This document shows positions 9,553 to 17,113 of a DNA stretch of 64,000 bases, piece after piece (the first letter of the stretch is position 1; each line of letters begins with the position of its first letter). The position numbers and the translations under genes are program-made. Origin of the DNA: Myxococcus stipitatus (GTDB lineage: Bacteria; Myxococcota; Myxococcia; Myxococcales; Myxococcaceae); contig NZ_CP102770.1 in assembly GCF_038561935.1 (NCBI RefSeq), positions 5,828,001 to 5,892,000 of the forward strand, read 5' to 3'. The notes under the pieces are model-generated. The model did not search any database, had not been told where the DNA came from, and worked only from the letters and a program-made list of their open reading frames with translations.

Positions 9553-10788
9553 TCAGAAGAGGAACGAGAAGCCCGCGTAGAAGCTGATGTTGTTGAGGAC
9601 GTCCGAGGAGGGCTCGGCCACCAGGTCCCTCCCCAGGATGATGTCCTCGCGGTAGTTCTTCTTCGTCTTCGGGTCCACGCCGTCGAACTTCTGGTACTTG
9701 CAGCTGCCACTCAGTTGCAGCGTCCCGAAGTCCTGGCCGCTGGTGCGCGCGGCCTCCAGCTTCTCGAAGTCCGCCAGGTTGCACCCATCCACCTTGTCCA
9801 CGCGGGCCGTGTAGATGAGGTCCCTCACCTCCAGGCGCAGCGCGTATGACTCACCGAACTGGAGCCGGAAGCCGCCCCCCACGGAGCCGAGGAACTTGGT
9901 GCCCGTGTCACCAAAGCGCGCGGGAACGGTGTAGCGACGGCCCTCCACCTCGTTGGAGACCTCCGGGCGGATGAGGTGCCGCGTGGAGCCCACCCCCGCG
10001 CCCCCGCTCAGCACCAGGCTGAACTGCGCCAGCTTGTCGTCGAGGAACGCGAACTTCCCATACAGCGGCGTCACCTCCACGCCCGCCTGCGCGCCCCACA
10101 CGAGGAGCAGCGACGAGGCCGCCTGCGCCTGCTCGCGCACCTTGTCGATGAGCTCGAGGTTGAAGTCGCTCTCGTTCGTGTGCCAGTTGTATTGGCCCGT
10201 CACCTGGACGGCGAAGTTCTCCTGCAGGTGGTAGCTGTAGTGCAGCGCCGTGCCCGCGTGGTTGGTGTACTTGCCGTTCACCTGGATGACGGCGGGGTAC
10301 AGCGCCAGCTCGTGCTTGCTCTCGTCCGCGAAGCGCTTCTTCTGCACGATGTGCAGCGACACGTTCGGGTTGTAGAGCGGCGCGCCGTTCACCAGCTCCT
10401 GCTGCCGTGCATCCGTGGTGCGAGGCGCCTCGTCCGAAGAGGCCATCAGCGGCGCGTCATCGGGCGTCACCGGCGCGGCCACCTCCTGCGCGCGCCCGGG
10501 CAGCTCCACCACCTCTGGCACGGGCGCGGTGTCTTCCATGGGCGCGAGCGCGGGCTCCACCGCCGCCTCCGCGGGTGCGGCGGGCGCCGGCCGAGACATC
10601 GGCGCGCGAGGCCGCTCGGGCTTCGGCGCGGGGTGCTCGGGAGGTGGAGGCACGGAGGTCTCCGCCCCCGGCCCGGGCACGGAGGGACTTTCCTCCAGCT
10701 GGGCGAGCACCCACCCGGGTTCAGGAAAGCGCGGGGCGGACTGGGCCGCCGTCGCGACGAGCAGCGCGAGAGACAGAATCGGTCGCAT
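9553..10788 (-). CDS. nfsB: NfsB-like outer-membrane beta-barrel protein
   Basis: 411 residues. The signal peptide (MRPILSLALLVATAAQSA) is followed by an unusually long Pro/Glu/Ala-rich spacer of about 100 residues, then alternating amphipathic strands typical of an outer-membrane barrel (for example TALHYSYHLQENFAVQVTGQYN, NNISFYAGFSFLF). It ends in Phe, the usual BamA-recognition terminus. The ATG at 10786-10788 was chosen because the signal peptide begins there; it lies 13 bp after the nfsA stop. In Glt/Nfs systems the A and B proteins are barrels predicted to form the outer-membrane part of a surface-polymer transport machine. The spacer could span the periplasm or peptidoglycan; that is a guess. 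Confidence 0.8.
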   Translation of the reverse strand: MRPILSLALLVATAAQSAPRFPEPGWVLAQLEESPSVPGPGAETSVPPPPEHPAPKPERPRAPMSRPAPAAPAEAAVEPALAPMEDTAPVPEVVELPGRAQEVAAPVTPDDAPLMASSDEAPRTTDARQQELVNGAPLYNPNVSLHIVQKKRFADESKHELALYPAVIQVNGKYTNHAGTALHYSYHLQENFAVQVTGQYNWHTNESDFNLELIDKVREQAQAASSLLLVWGAQAGVEVTPLYGKFAFLDDKLAQFSLVLSGGAGVGSTRHLIRPEVSNEVEGRRYTVPARFGDTGTKFLGSVGGGFRLQFGESYALRLEVRDLIYTARVDKVDGCNLADFEKLEAARTSGQDFGTLQLSGSCKYQKFDGVDPKTKKNYREDIILGRDLVAEPSSDVLNNISFYAGFSFLF

Positions 10789-10801
10789 GGTTGAGCGGGC
10801 C

Positions 10802-11626
10802 CTAGAACGAGAAGGTGTAGCCAAGGTCGAACTGCACCAGGTGGGTGAGCCCCGGGCTGCGCGCGGACTCTCCCGTCACACGGCCGGCCTCCCACTCATC
10901 GCGGACCAGATTCACGCGGTACTGGTCCTTGAACACCCAGTCGCGCAGCTCCAGCCGCAGGCCGTGCCGGTTGAGGATGAAGAAGCGGAAGCCCACGGCC
11001 GCGGACACCATGGGCGCCACGCGCGTCTCACGCACCCAGTAGTCCTCCGACGCGGAGTCCCGGTCCCCCAGGTTGGTGCGGTTGTCACAGACGCCCTGGT
11101 CGCGATCCACCACCTGCGAGCACTGGATGACGGAGTTGCGCTTGAAGCTGCCCATGCCTCCGCCGGCCCAGACGTAGGCCTGGAAGTGCGCGGGGAGGTC
11201 GGAGACCAGGCTGAGCTTCCCGTAGATGGGCGCCCAGCGGATCCCCGCCACGCCGTGGAAGTTCATCTGCCAGAGGTCCTCGAGCTCGTCGGTGACGCGC
11301 TTGTCCTCGCGCGCCAGGAAGCTCTCGGAGATGGAGCGCGCCAGGCCCGTGTGACGGCTGGCCGCGTAGCCTACCCGCGCCTCGACGGCCAACGTGTTGA
11401 AGACGTTGTAGGCCAGCCCCGCGTCGAAGAAGTAGTGCGCCGTCAGGTGCGTCTGGAGCGGCAACCCCACCCCTAACGACACTTCCAGATGTCCGCCCGG
11501 CTCATACAGCCGATTGCGGACAACGACGTTGTCGAGGACGGCCTCGTCGGCCTCCTGCGCGGCAGCCCCCGCGGCCGTCAGCCACACCATCAATGGAGCA
11601 AAAACGCGAAGCGTGCGTGCGTTCAT
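10802..11626 (-). CDS. nfsA: NfsA-like outer-membrane beta-barrel protein
   Basis: 274 residues; signal peptide (MNARTLRVFAPLMVWLTAAGAAAQ) followed by beta-barrel strands and a C-terminal FDLGYTFSF ending in Phe. It shares the APIYGK/TPLYGK segment and overall plan with the next gene, so the two barrels look like ancient duplicates. The ATG at 11624-11626 has AGGA upstream (GCAGGAACC). This is the first gene of the minus-strand operon, preceded by about 300 bp of apparently non-coding sequence and the rplC terminator, so the operon promoter should lie between 11627 and 11932. Function in spore-coat polysaccharide export is inferred from the nfs family. Confidence 0.8.
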   Translation of the reverse strand: MNARTLRVFAPLMVWLTAAGAAAQEADEAVLDNVVVRNRLYEPGGHLEVSLGVGLPLQTHLTAHYFFDAGLAYNVFNTLAVEARVGYAASRHTGLARSISESFLAREDKRVTDELEDLWQMNFHGVAGIRWAPIYGKLSLVSDLPAHFQAYVWAGGGMGSFKRNSVIQCSQVVDRDQGVCDNRTNLGDRDSASEDYWVRETRVAPMVSAAVGFRFFILNRHGLRLELRDWVFKDQYRVNLVRDEWEAGRVTGESARSPGLTHLVQFDLGYTFSF

Positions 11627-11932
11627 GGTTCCTGCCCGGCCCCAGGCACCTGGGTCCGCCGTGTGAGGGAGTCAACTGCCTCCCGCATCCCGGGCACCCG
11701 CCTCACCCCTCGTGCAGGTCCCTTCGTGGCGAATCCATGTGCGCACGCCTTCCACTCGCGACAAGCCACGGGGCCCCAGAGACGGAACTCTTTTCCCCCC
11801 GGAAGCCCCCGCGCCGCCCACCGGTCAACGTTTCCCGGACCGTGGATGCCCCGACACGGGTGGAGCCCACCTCAGGGCGTCTCCACCCTGGGCACACCCC
11901 TGCCCACCCGCGCGAGGCCCTGCTTCGACCCG
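11627..11932. other. Non-coding region upstream of nfsA
   Basis: About 300 bp without a credible gene between nfsA and the rplC terminator. It must hold the nfs promoter. On the minus strand a TTGACT (plus 11670-11675) resembles a -35 box, but no good -10 follows at 16-18 bases, and no -24/-12 element was found. Several frames are open only because of the high GC content. A developmental promoter recognised by an activator would be compatible with this lack of consensus. Confidence 0.4.
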
Positions 11933-11989
11933 CAAAAAGCAAACGCCCCGCCCGGATGCCCGAACGAGTCGGGCCCGGAAGCAGGGCGT
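11933..11989 (-). terminator. Intrinsic terminator of rplC
   Basis: Reading the minus strand just after the rplC stop, an outer stem ACGCCC (11984-11989) pairs with GGGCGT (11943-11948). It encloses a perfect inner hairpin, GCCCGA (11969-11974) with TCGGGC (11958-11963), and is followed by TTGCTTTTT. Strong stem plus T-rich tail is the textbook layout, and the position 40 bp past the stop codon fits. It separates rplC from the nfs operon. Confidence 0.8.
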
Positions 11990-12029
11990 CTCAACGAGGG
12001 CTTCCCGAAGGAAGCTGCTCGTCAGCGGA

Positions 12030-12704
12030 TCAGGCGCGCTTGGCGGCCTTGTGCTGCTCGCGCAGCGCGACCTTGATGCTGGGGCGCAGGAACACGATGC
12101 CGTTGTTGTGGCCGGGGACCGCGCCCTTGACCAGGACGAGACCCTTCTCCGTGTCCACGTCGATGACCGTCAGGTTCTGCGTGGTGACCTGATCCACGCC
12201 GTAGTGACCGGGCATCTTCTTGTTCGGGTACGTACGGCCAGGCGTCTTACGCTGACCGATGGCGCCCGGGTGACGCTGATACTCGTGCGTACCGTGCGTC
12301 TTGGTCTGCGAACCCTTGAAGCTCCAGCGGCGCATGACGCCGGAGAAGCCGCGACCCTTGGTCACGCCCGTGACATCCACGAGCTGGCCCTTGGAGAACA
12401 GGTCCGCCTTGACGGCGTCGCCCACATTGAAGGAGCTGGACTCCTCCACCGTGACCCGGAACTCCTTCACGTGGCGGCGGAACGGGACGTTGTTCTTCTT
12501 GAAGAACCCCCGCTCGCACTTGTTCAGAATCTTCTCGCGAATCTCACCAAAGCCCAGGGTGACCGCGGAGTACGAATCCTTCTCCGGGGTACGCTTGCCC
12601 ACGACCTGGCAGGTGCTCACGTCGATGACCGTCACGGGAACGAGGTTGCCCTCGTCGTTGAACACCTGGGTCATCCCGATCTTCTTGCCAATCAGACCCT
12701 TCAC
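12030..12704 (-). CDS. rplC: 50S ribosomal protein L3
   Basis: 224 residues, unmistakable L3: N-terminal GLIGKKIGMTQVF, the KGRGFSGVMRRW region and the GAIGQRKTPGRTYPNKKMPGH loop that reaches toward the peptidyl-transferase centre and carries the methylated Gln in other bacteria. L3 is an early assembly protein binding 23S rRNA domains II and VI. Start is GTG with GAGGA five bases upstream. Oddity: L3 normally sits second in the S10 operon (rpsJ-rplC-rplD-rplW), but here neither neighbour is ribosomal and the gene has its own promoter (12802-12829) and terminator. It may be the sole L3, relocated, or a second copy. Confidence 0.97.
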   Translation of the reverse strand: MKGLIGKKIGMTQVFNDEGNLVPVTVIDVSTCQVVGKRTPEKDSYSAVTLGFGEIREKILNKCERGFFKKNNVPFRRHVKEFRVTVEESSSFNVGDAVKADLFSKGQLVDVTGVTKGRGFSGVMRRWSFKGSQTKTHGTHEYQRHPGAIGQRKTPGRTYPNKKMPGHYGVDQVTTQNLTVIDVDTEKGLVLVKGAVPGHNNGIVFLRPSIKVALREQHKAAKRA

Positions 12705-12801
12705 GTCGTCCTCACACTGCCAGCGCGCGTAGGCGCGGAAAAACCCAATAAAATCAATGATCTGGCCCGCGAACTACCCTGCGGTCCCCAGGAAGCGGCG
12801 C

Positions 12802-12829
12802 AATGTAGCAGACACGCCCCTCACGTCAA
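12802..12829 (-). promoter_or_regulatory. Sigma-70-type promoter of rplC
   Basis: On the minus strand TTGACG (12824-12829, five of six to TTGACA) is followed after a 16-base spacer by TACATT (12802-12807, four of six to TATAAT). Transcription would begin near 12795, giving a leader of about 90 nt before the GTG of rplC. The leader contains an AT-rich patch near 12745-12760, unusual in this GC-rich DNA. No competing gene starts here. Confidence 0.6.
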
Positions 12830-12851
12830 GCACTACGGGCGGCAGGCCGCA

Positions 12852-13622
12852 TCACTGTGCGCGATCAAGCCGTGGGTAGAAGGCCGTGAGCTGCGCATCA
12901 GCGATGCGTTGAGAGTACACGTCCTCCCCCAGCAGGAACAGCGCCTGATCCAGATAATCCTCGGCGGCCTTCACCTGTTCCTCCATGTTGGCGATGGATT
13001 GATCCAGGTCGGCCATGCGCTGATCATGCTCGGCCAGCCGGGCCTCGGCCTCGTCCTCCATCTCCAGGATGCGCTTGTGCGCCAGGATGCCGGGGGCGCC
13101 GGGCTGGCCGGGCTCGGGCGTGAGGGCGGTGGCCAGGCGGGCCTCCAGGTCCTCCACCTCCCGCCCCAGCCGCATCTGGGCCAGGCGGTTCTTCTTGAGG
13201 TTGGTGCGAGCGACGTCGATGCGGGCGGGGTCCTGCCGCGTCAGCTCCATGTCCTCGATCTTCTTCTCCAACTTGAGGAGACCCTCTTGGGCATAGCGCA
13301 GCTCCGCGCGCCGGCTGGCGAGCGTCTTGCGCAGGTCCTTCACCTTGCCGTCGATGGCATCCACCGCCTTCTTCCACTTCCGGACGGTGGCGGAGAGGCC
13401 GACCTTCTCCCCCGCCTGCTCGTCCTGGAACAGCTGATAGGCGGCGTCCTCGTCGTTCATCTCCTGCTCCAGCCCGGCCAGCTCCTCGCGCCGCGCCACC
13501 ACCGCTTCCTCCGCCTTGTAGACGCGGTCCATGGAGCGGGGGCAGTTCGGCTTGCCCGGGAGCCTGTCCCGGGCGAGGTCGCCGAGCTGGAAGATGAGGT
13601 CGTCGTAGCTCTCCTTCGCCAT
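12852..13622 (-). CDS. Coiled-coil protein of unknown function
   Basis: 256 residues, almost entirely charged heptad-like helix from about residue 35 to 235 (VVARREELAGLEQEMNDEDA, KLEKKIEDMELTR, LDQSIANMEEQVKAAEDYL). No signal peptide or membrane segment, so probably cytoplasmic. The N-terminus (MAKESYDDLIFQLGDLARDRLPG) is a short possibly globular part. The ATG at 13620-13622 is the natural start. It lies 66 bp downstream of another helical protein and ends just upstream of the rplC promoter. I do not recognise a family; a scaffold or structural role would be a guess. Confidence 0.7.
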   Translation of the reverse strand: MAKESYDDLIFQLGDLARDRLPGKPNCPRSMDRVYKAEEAVVARREELAGLEQEMNDEDAAYQLFQDEQAGEKVGLSATVRKWKKAVDAIDGKVKDLRKTLASRRAELRYAQEGLLKLEKKIEDMELTRQDPARIDVARTNLKKNRLAQMRLGREVEDLEARLATALTPEPGQPGAPGILAHKRILEMEDEAEARLAEHDQRMADLDQSIANMEEQVKAAEDYLDQALFLLGEDVYSQRIADAQLTAFYPRLDRAQ

Positions 13623-13687
13623 GGGCGGGTTTGTACGCCCAAGCGGCCCGGACTGTCACCGGGAGAGCATGCATCCAGCGCGTGTTT

Positions 13688-14161
13688 TCAGGGGTCGGCG
13701 GGCGCGGCGGCCGCCGGGGCGCTGACCATGGTGGACGACGCCAGGGCGCCTTCGGCCAGGGCGAGCAGCTCCCGGGCGCGGTCCTGCTCCTCGGTGCGGT
13801 TGAGCTCGCAGACCCAGGCGGAGGACAGGTCCGCCTGCTGGCGGGCCAGCTCGGCGGTCGTCTCATAGCGCGCGGCGGACGCGCGGGCGAAGGCGCCCTC
13901 CCGTCGCAGCTCCAGGAGCGTGTCCGCGTCCAGCTCGATCTCCTCGGGCGGCACCGGCAGTGGCCCTCGTCCCAACGCGGCCAGCCGCGCGAGCAACCGC
14001 GAGGCGTGCGCGCGGCAGAACGCGGCGAGCACCATGAGCCTCGCGCGGACTCTCGCGTCCATGATTCGCTCGGCGAGCATCGTCATCCGTCGGGCGGAGA
14101 CGACCTCCGCCTCCCATGCGGCCGCCAGTGCCGCGGCCAGCCGGGTATGCCTCGCACCCAT
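13688..14161 (-). CDS. Helical-bundle protein of unknown function
   Basis: 157 residues, predicted all-alpha: Ala/Arg/Glu-rich helices (LAAALAAAWEAEVVSARRM, RARLMVLAAFCRAHASRLLARL, LRREGAFARASAARYETTAELARQQ) reminiscent of ferritin-like four-helix bundles such as DUF2383-type proteins, with a short Ala/Pro tail. Possible metal ligands (Glu18, His52, Glu in YETTAE) are scattered rather than in clear ExxH pairs, so iron binding is not claimed. ATG at 14159-14161. It is co-directional with its neighbours, suggesting a loose operon with the coiled-coil gene. Function unknown. Confidence 0.6.
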   Translation of the reverse strand: MGARHTRLAAALAAAWEAEVVSARRMTMLAERIMDARVRARLMVLAAFCRAHASRLLARLAALGRGPLPVPPEEIELDADTLLELRREGAFARASAARYETTAELARQQADLSSAWVCELNRTEEQDRARELLALAEGALASSTMVSAPAAAAPADP

Positions 14162-14219
14162 CTACGTCCCCCGATCCCTACCCTCTTCGAGCCCAACGTA
14201 GGGATGGGTGCCGCCAGAT

Positions 14220-15299
14220 TCAACCGAGTGCCCGCTCGACCATCCAGTACCCACCAGCAGCGAGGATGCACACGGACAACACTCTCACCACCCCTCTGTG
14301 CACGGAGGGCCTGCGCTGAATCATCCGCAGTGGCGGTAGCAACACGATGACCACGAGCGCCTGCCCCAGCTCCACGCCCAGGTTGAAGCCCACAAGCCCC
14401 TTCGCCACCGAGTCTCCCAGGCCATAGCCCGCCAGCACGCTCGCGAAGCCGAAGCCATGCACCAGGCCGAAGAGGAAGGTGATGAGCGCGCGGTGGCGGT
14501 GCTCGCGCAGCACCAGGTTCTCCACCGCCACGTAGATGATGGACGCGGCGATGGCGGCCTCCACCCAGCGCGTGCGCTCCCCGTCCAGCACCAGCCACCC
14601 CAGCGCCGTGGCCCCCAGCGTGAGCGAGTGCGCCACCGTGAAGGACGTCACCAGGAGCAGCACGCGCTTGAGTCCGCCGCCCACGAGCAACACCGCCAGC
14701 AGGAAGGCCAGGTGGTCCACGCCCTCGAAGATGTGGCGCATTCCCAACCCCACCCAGCCCGCGAAGCCCCCCACCGCCGACGGGGCGGCCTCCCCGGGCC
14801 CCGGAATGGACAGCGACGGCTGCGCGGCATCCGCGAAGAGCGCGCCGGGGAACTCCCCTTCCGTCACGCTGCCCAGGATGACGCGGTAGCCCTCCGGCAG
14901 GACCGACAGCAGGGGATAGCGCTGGCGCAGCGCCCCCTCCGGGCAGGCGTAGGTGGCCGACAGCTCCACGAAGGTCCGCCGGACGAGCGCCGCGTGGGAC
15001 GTGCGCGTGCAAGGCTGACCGCCGGCGGTGAGCGGCATCGCGTCCCAGACGCCCACCTCCAGCGCGGCGCGGCGCAGGTCCAGGTCCGCCTGGGACACCG
15101 TTCCGTCTCCGTCCGCGTCCGCGGGGATGAGCAGGCCCAGCGAGGCGGCCGTCAGCGTCACGACCTGCCGTACCTCGGCCGCTCCGGGCCCGGCCCGGCG
15201 CACCTGGGTGTAGAGGATGTCCGCGTCGTGCGCGGAGGCGACACACGCGGCGAGCACGAGCCAGCCCGCGAGCAGCCGGCTCCAGGAGACCTTCGTCAT
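14220..15299 (-). CDS. HupE/UreJ-family membrane protein
   Basis: 359 residues. Signal peptide (WLVLAACVASAHDADILY), an extracytoplasmic domain of about 150 residues containing a DADGDGTVSQADLDL EF-hand-like loop, then six or seven membrane helices carrying the HupE/UreJ_2 signatures GMRHIFEGVDHLAFLLA, SFTVAHSLTL and FGLVHGFGFASVL. The conserved His residues suggest transition-metal (nickel or similar) handling, as proposed for HupE; substrate here is unknown. No hydrogenase or urease genes are near. The ATG at 15297-15299 starts right before the signal peptide. The Ca-binding-like loop ahead of the HupE domain is typical of this larger subfamily. Confidence 0.82.
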   Translation of the reverse strand: MTKVSWSRLLAGWLVLAACVASAHDADILYTQVRRAGPGAAEVRQVVTLTAASLGLLIPADADGDGTVSQADLDLRRAALEVGVWDAMPLTAGGQPCTRTSHAALVRRTFVELSATYACPEGALRQRYPLLSVLPEGYRVILGSVTEGEFPGALFADAAQPSLSIPGPGEAAPSAVGGFAGWVGLGMRHIFEGVDHLAFLLAVLLVGGGLKRVLLLVTSFTVAHSLTLGATALGWLVLDGERTRWVEAAIAASIIYVAVENLVLREHRHRALITFLFGLVHGFGFASVLAGYGLGDSVAKGLVGFNLGVELGQALVVIVLLPPLRMIQRRPSVHRGVVRVLSVCILAAGGYWMVERALG

Positions 15300-15349
15300 G
15301 GTGGCGCGCGAGCCTGCCGTCCTCGCGAGCCCGCGTCCACCTCGAGGCG

Positions 15350-15916
15350 CTATTCCGGGATGAGCTCCAGATGGACCTGCTGCCGCCCGCTCAGGCCGCC
15401 ATGCCTCGCGCCGCAGCGAGGACAGAAGATGAGCTGGTCCCAATCCCAGAGCAGCTTCACGTCCTCGCCGCAGCAGAGCATGGGAATCACGCGCAGGAGC
15501 TCGTCCGGCTCCGGGTCCATGGGCCCGGGCATCGACTCCGGCGCCACCGCGACGAACGTCGGCCTGGGATTGAGCGACAGGGTCCGGGTGACGTGCGAGA
15601 GCTGCTCGTAGCGGACGTGGTTGCCCCACGCGCGCGCCACGGACTCCAGGTGCGTCTGCTGCGCGGGGGTGAGGAACGCATCGGCGCCCGCGCGGTGGCC
15701 GCAGTAGGGACACCGCCAGACGGGCAGCCCCTCCTCGCCCTCGTGTGCGTTCTCCAGCGAGAAGAAGGCTTGCAGCTTGTGGAGCAGTGCGCGGGCGTCG
15801 TGCGGGCCCGGACGTGTCTTGAAGGGACGCAGGCAGCCCGGGCACTCGCGGCGCGTGAAGCCCGCCGTGTCCCGGGGCAGGTCCACGCCCTCCGCCTCCA
15901 ACCCTCGGGCCCTCAT
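15350..15916 (-). CDS. Triple zinc-ribbon protein, unknown function
   Basis: 188 residues with three CxxC-type pairs: ECPGC near the N-terminus, RCPYCGH in the middle, and MLCCGE ... IFCPRCG toward the end, spaced like zinc ribbons. No membrane helix. The ATG at 15914-15916 overlaps the stop of the upstream microprotein gene (ATGA), so translation is probably coupled, which decides this start over longer frames. The protein may bind nucleic acid or act as an adaptor, but no catalytic motif is visible. The HupE-like gene follows 50 bp downstream on the same strand. Confidence 0.72.
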   Translation of the reverse strand: MRARGLEAEGVDLPRDTAGFTRRECPGCLRPFKTRPGPHDARALLHKLQAFFSLENAHEGEEGLPVWRCPYCGHRAGADAFLTPAQQTHLESVARAWGNHVRYEQLSHVTRTLSLNPRPTFVAVAPESMPGPMDPEPDELLRVIPMLCCGEDVKLLWDWDQLIFCPRCGARHGGLSGRQQVHLELIPE

Positions 15917-16071
15917 GTCACCGCCGTCCGCCGTCCCCGCGACATCACCCCCAGCAGGAAGGCCCCCAGCGCGAAGAGCAGGAACAGGTGAACCCAGTTG
16001 CCCTCGGTGGAACCCGCCGTCAGTCCCAGGCACCACAACACCAGCAGGATCATCCCCATCGTCCAATACAC
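15913..16071 (-). CDS. Lmo0937/DUF5670-type membrane microprotein
   Basis: 52 residues: MYWTMGMILLVLWCLGLTAG, a short polar linker, then a second hydrophobic helix (WVHLFLLFALGAFLLGV) and a basic RGRR tail. This two-helix plan and the opening xWTxxxILLxLWxLG match the lmo0937/DUF5670 family of tiny stress-associated membrane proteins. The GTG start at 16069-16071 has a GGGGAGG ribosome-binding site nine bases upstream. The stop overlaps the next start by four bases. Too short to be noticed by length alone, but the RBS, family match and coupling make it convincing. Confidence 0.75.
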   Translation of the reverse strand: MYWTMGMILLVLWCLGLTAGSTEGNWVHLFLLFALGAFLLGVMSRGRRTAVT

Positions 16072-16128
16072 GCGACCCACCTCCCCTCGCCCCTGGTGGA
16101 ACGGCCCCAAACTAGGAACGTGGCTTCC

Positions 16129-16185
16129 CACCGGCAACCCGGTGTTTTTCACAGGAAGTCCGCTTCCCACTTCCGGGCATTTTTT
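16129..16185 (+). terminator. Two tandem terminator-like hairpins, plus strand
   Basis: Hairpin 1: CACCGG (16129-16134) with CCGGTG (16139-16144), CAAC loop, then TTTTT. Hairpin 2: GGAAGT (16154-16159) with ACTTCC (16169-16174), then a six-base T run at 16180-16185. Both have intrinsic-terminator form on the plus strand, yet no plus-strand gene lies upstream. They may stop antisense or read-through transcription ahead of the transglycosylase promoter, or act in the leader of the minus-strand microprotein gene. Confidence 0.5.
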
Positions 16186-16274
16186 CCGGCCGGTGAGAGG
16201 CTGCTCGGTGCGCGGGAAAGCAGTCGCCGCCGTGGATCCAAGGAGATGCACGCCCCGCACACCCGCGGAGAAAC

Positions 16275-16290
16275 TGGCACGCCGTCTGCT
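16275..16290 (+). promoter_or_regulatory. Sigma-54 (-24/-12) promoter for transglycosylase
   Basis: TGGCACGCCGTCTGCT matches the consensus TGGCAC-N5-TTGCW with one mismatch (C for the first T of TTGC) and exact GG/GC spacing. Predicted start of transcription is near 16301, 65 bases before the transglycosylase ATG. Such promoters need an NtrC-type activator bound upstream. The orientation and distance to the gene fit. Confidence 0.62.
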
Positions 16291-16365
16291 TGAGTGCCCT
16301 CCCGTTGCCGCCGGATGAACACCCGGCGGCATGGGCGTGGCGGCACGGGGTGCCAGGAGGGCGGG

Positions 16366-17103
16366 ATGAGGGGCTTGACGGTGGCGGTGGCTGCGGCGGC
16401 GATGCTCGTGAGTGGAGGGGCCGGTGCCTTCCCGGTGCAGGCGCCGGTGGAGCCCCTGGGGGAGCCCGCGGAGATGACGCAGCTTCGCGTCCGGTTGGCG
16501 CAGGCGGAGGCGGAGCTGAGCGTGGCGCTCACCCGGCTCCAGGCCTATGAGGATGAGGCCGCCTATGAAGAGGCGGAGCGGCTGGGGGTGGCGGCGCACG
16601 TGAGGGCCTCCGGGCTGCCCGAGCATCAGCAGCGCCGCCTGGCGGTGGCCATCGTCCGCGAAGCCCAAAACAACGGCGTGGACCCGATGCTGGTCATCGC
16701 CGTCATCCGCTGCGAGAGCTCCTTCAACAACTATGCGGTGTCCCATGTCGGCGCGATGGGCTTGATGCAGGTGATGCCGGACACGGGGACGTGGCTGGCG
16801 GACAAGGCCGGCTTCCGGCTGGGTCGGAAGACGAACCTGTTCGACGCGGAAACCAACGTGGCGCTGGGGACGGCCTATCTGGCGGAGCTCATCGAGCGCT
16901 TCGGCACCGTGGAGAAGGCCCTGGTCGCCTACAACGCGGGGCCGAGCCAGGCGCAGAAAATCCTGGCGAAGAAAGAGTCGCGCACGCGGTTCATGGCGGG
17001 CTATCCCACCAAGGTGGTGAAGGAGTTCCGCAAGCTGAAGGCGCAGCAGGCGCGGGAACTCACCACGCTGGAGGCCCCCAAGACAGCGGGACGCGAGGGT
17101 TGA
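16366..17103 (+). CDS. Lytic transglycosylase, Slt-type
   Basis: 245 residues. Signal peptide (MRGLTVAVAAAAMLVSGGAGAF), a short helical region, then a family-1 lytic transglycosylase domain (about 95-225) with the catalytic Glu in RCESSFNNYAVS, followed by GAMGLMQVMP, NVALGTAYLAEL and the AYNAGP motif. It cleaves glycan strands of peptidoglycan, leaving 1,6-anhydro ends, in the periplasm. The ATG at 16366-16368 is preceded by AGGAGGGCGGG; the longer upstream frame lacks a signal-peptide start. It is expressed divergently from the microprotein operon and probably from the sigma-54-like promoter at 16275. The basic C-terminal tail (KELKAQQARE-like) may bind the wall. Confidence 0.92.
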   Translation: MRGLTVAVAAAAMLVSGGAGAFPVQAPVEPLGEPAEMTQLRVRLAQAEAELSVALTRLQAYEDEAAYEEAERLGVAAHVRASGLPEHQQRRLAVAIVREAQNNGVDPMLVIAVIRCESSFNNYAVSHVGAMGLMQVMPDTGTWLADKAGFRLGRKTNLFDAETNVALGTAYLAELIERFGTVEKALVAYNAGPSQAQKILAKKESRTRFMAGYPTKVVKEFRKLKAQQARELTTLEAPKTAGREG

Positions 17104-17113
17104 TGGATGGGCG

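Noticed and set aside
1..11626. Assigning the cluster to the gliding-motility glt genes
   Set aside because: Contiguous A-H order points to nfs; glt is split into separate loci in known myxobacteria.
11670..11675. TTGACT as a promoter for nfsA (minus strand)
   Set aside because: No acceptable -10 box at 16-18 bases downstream.
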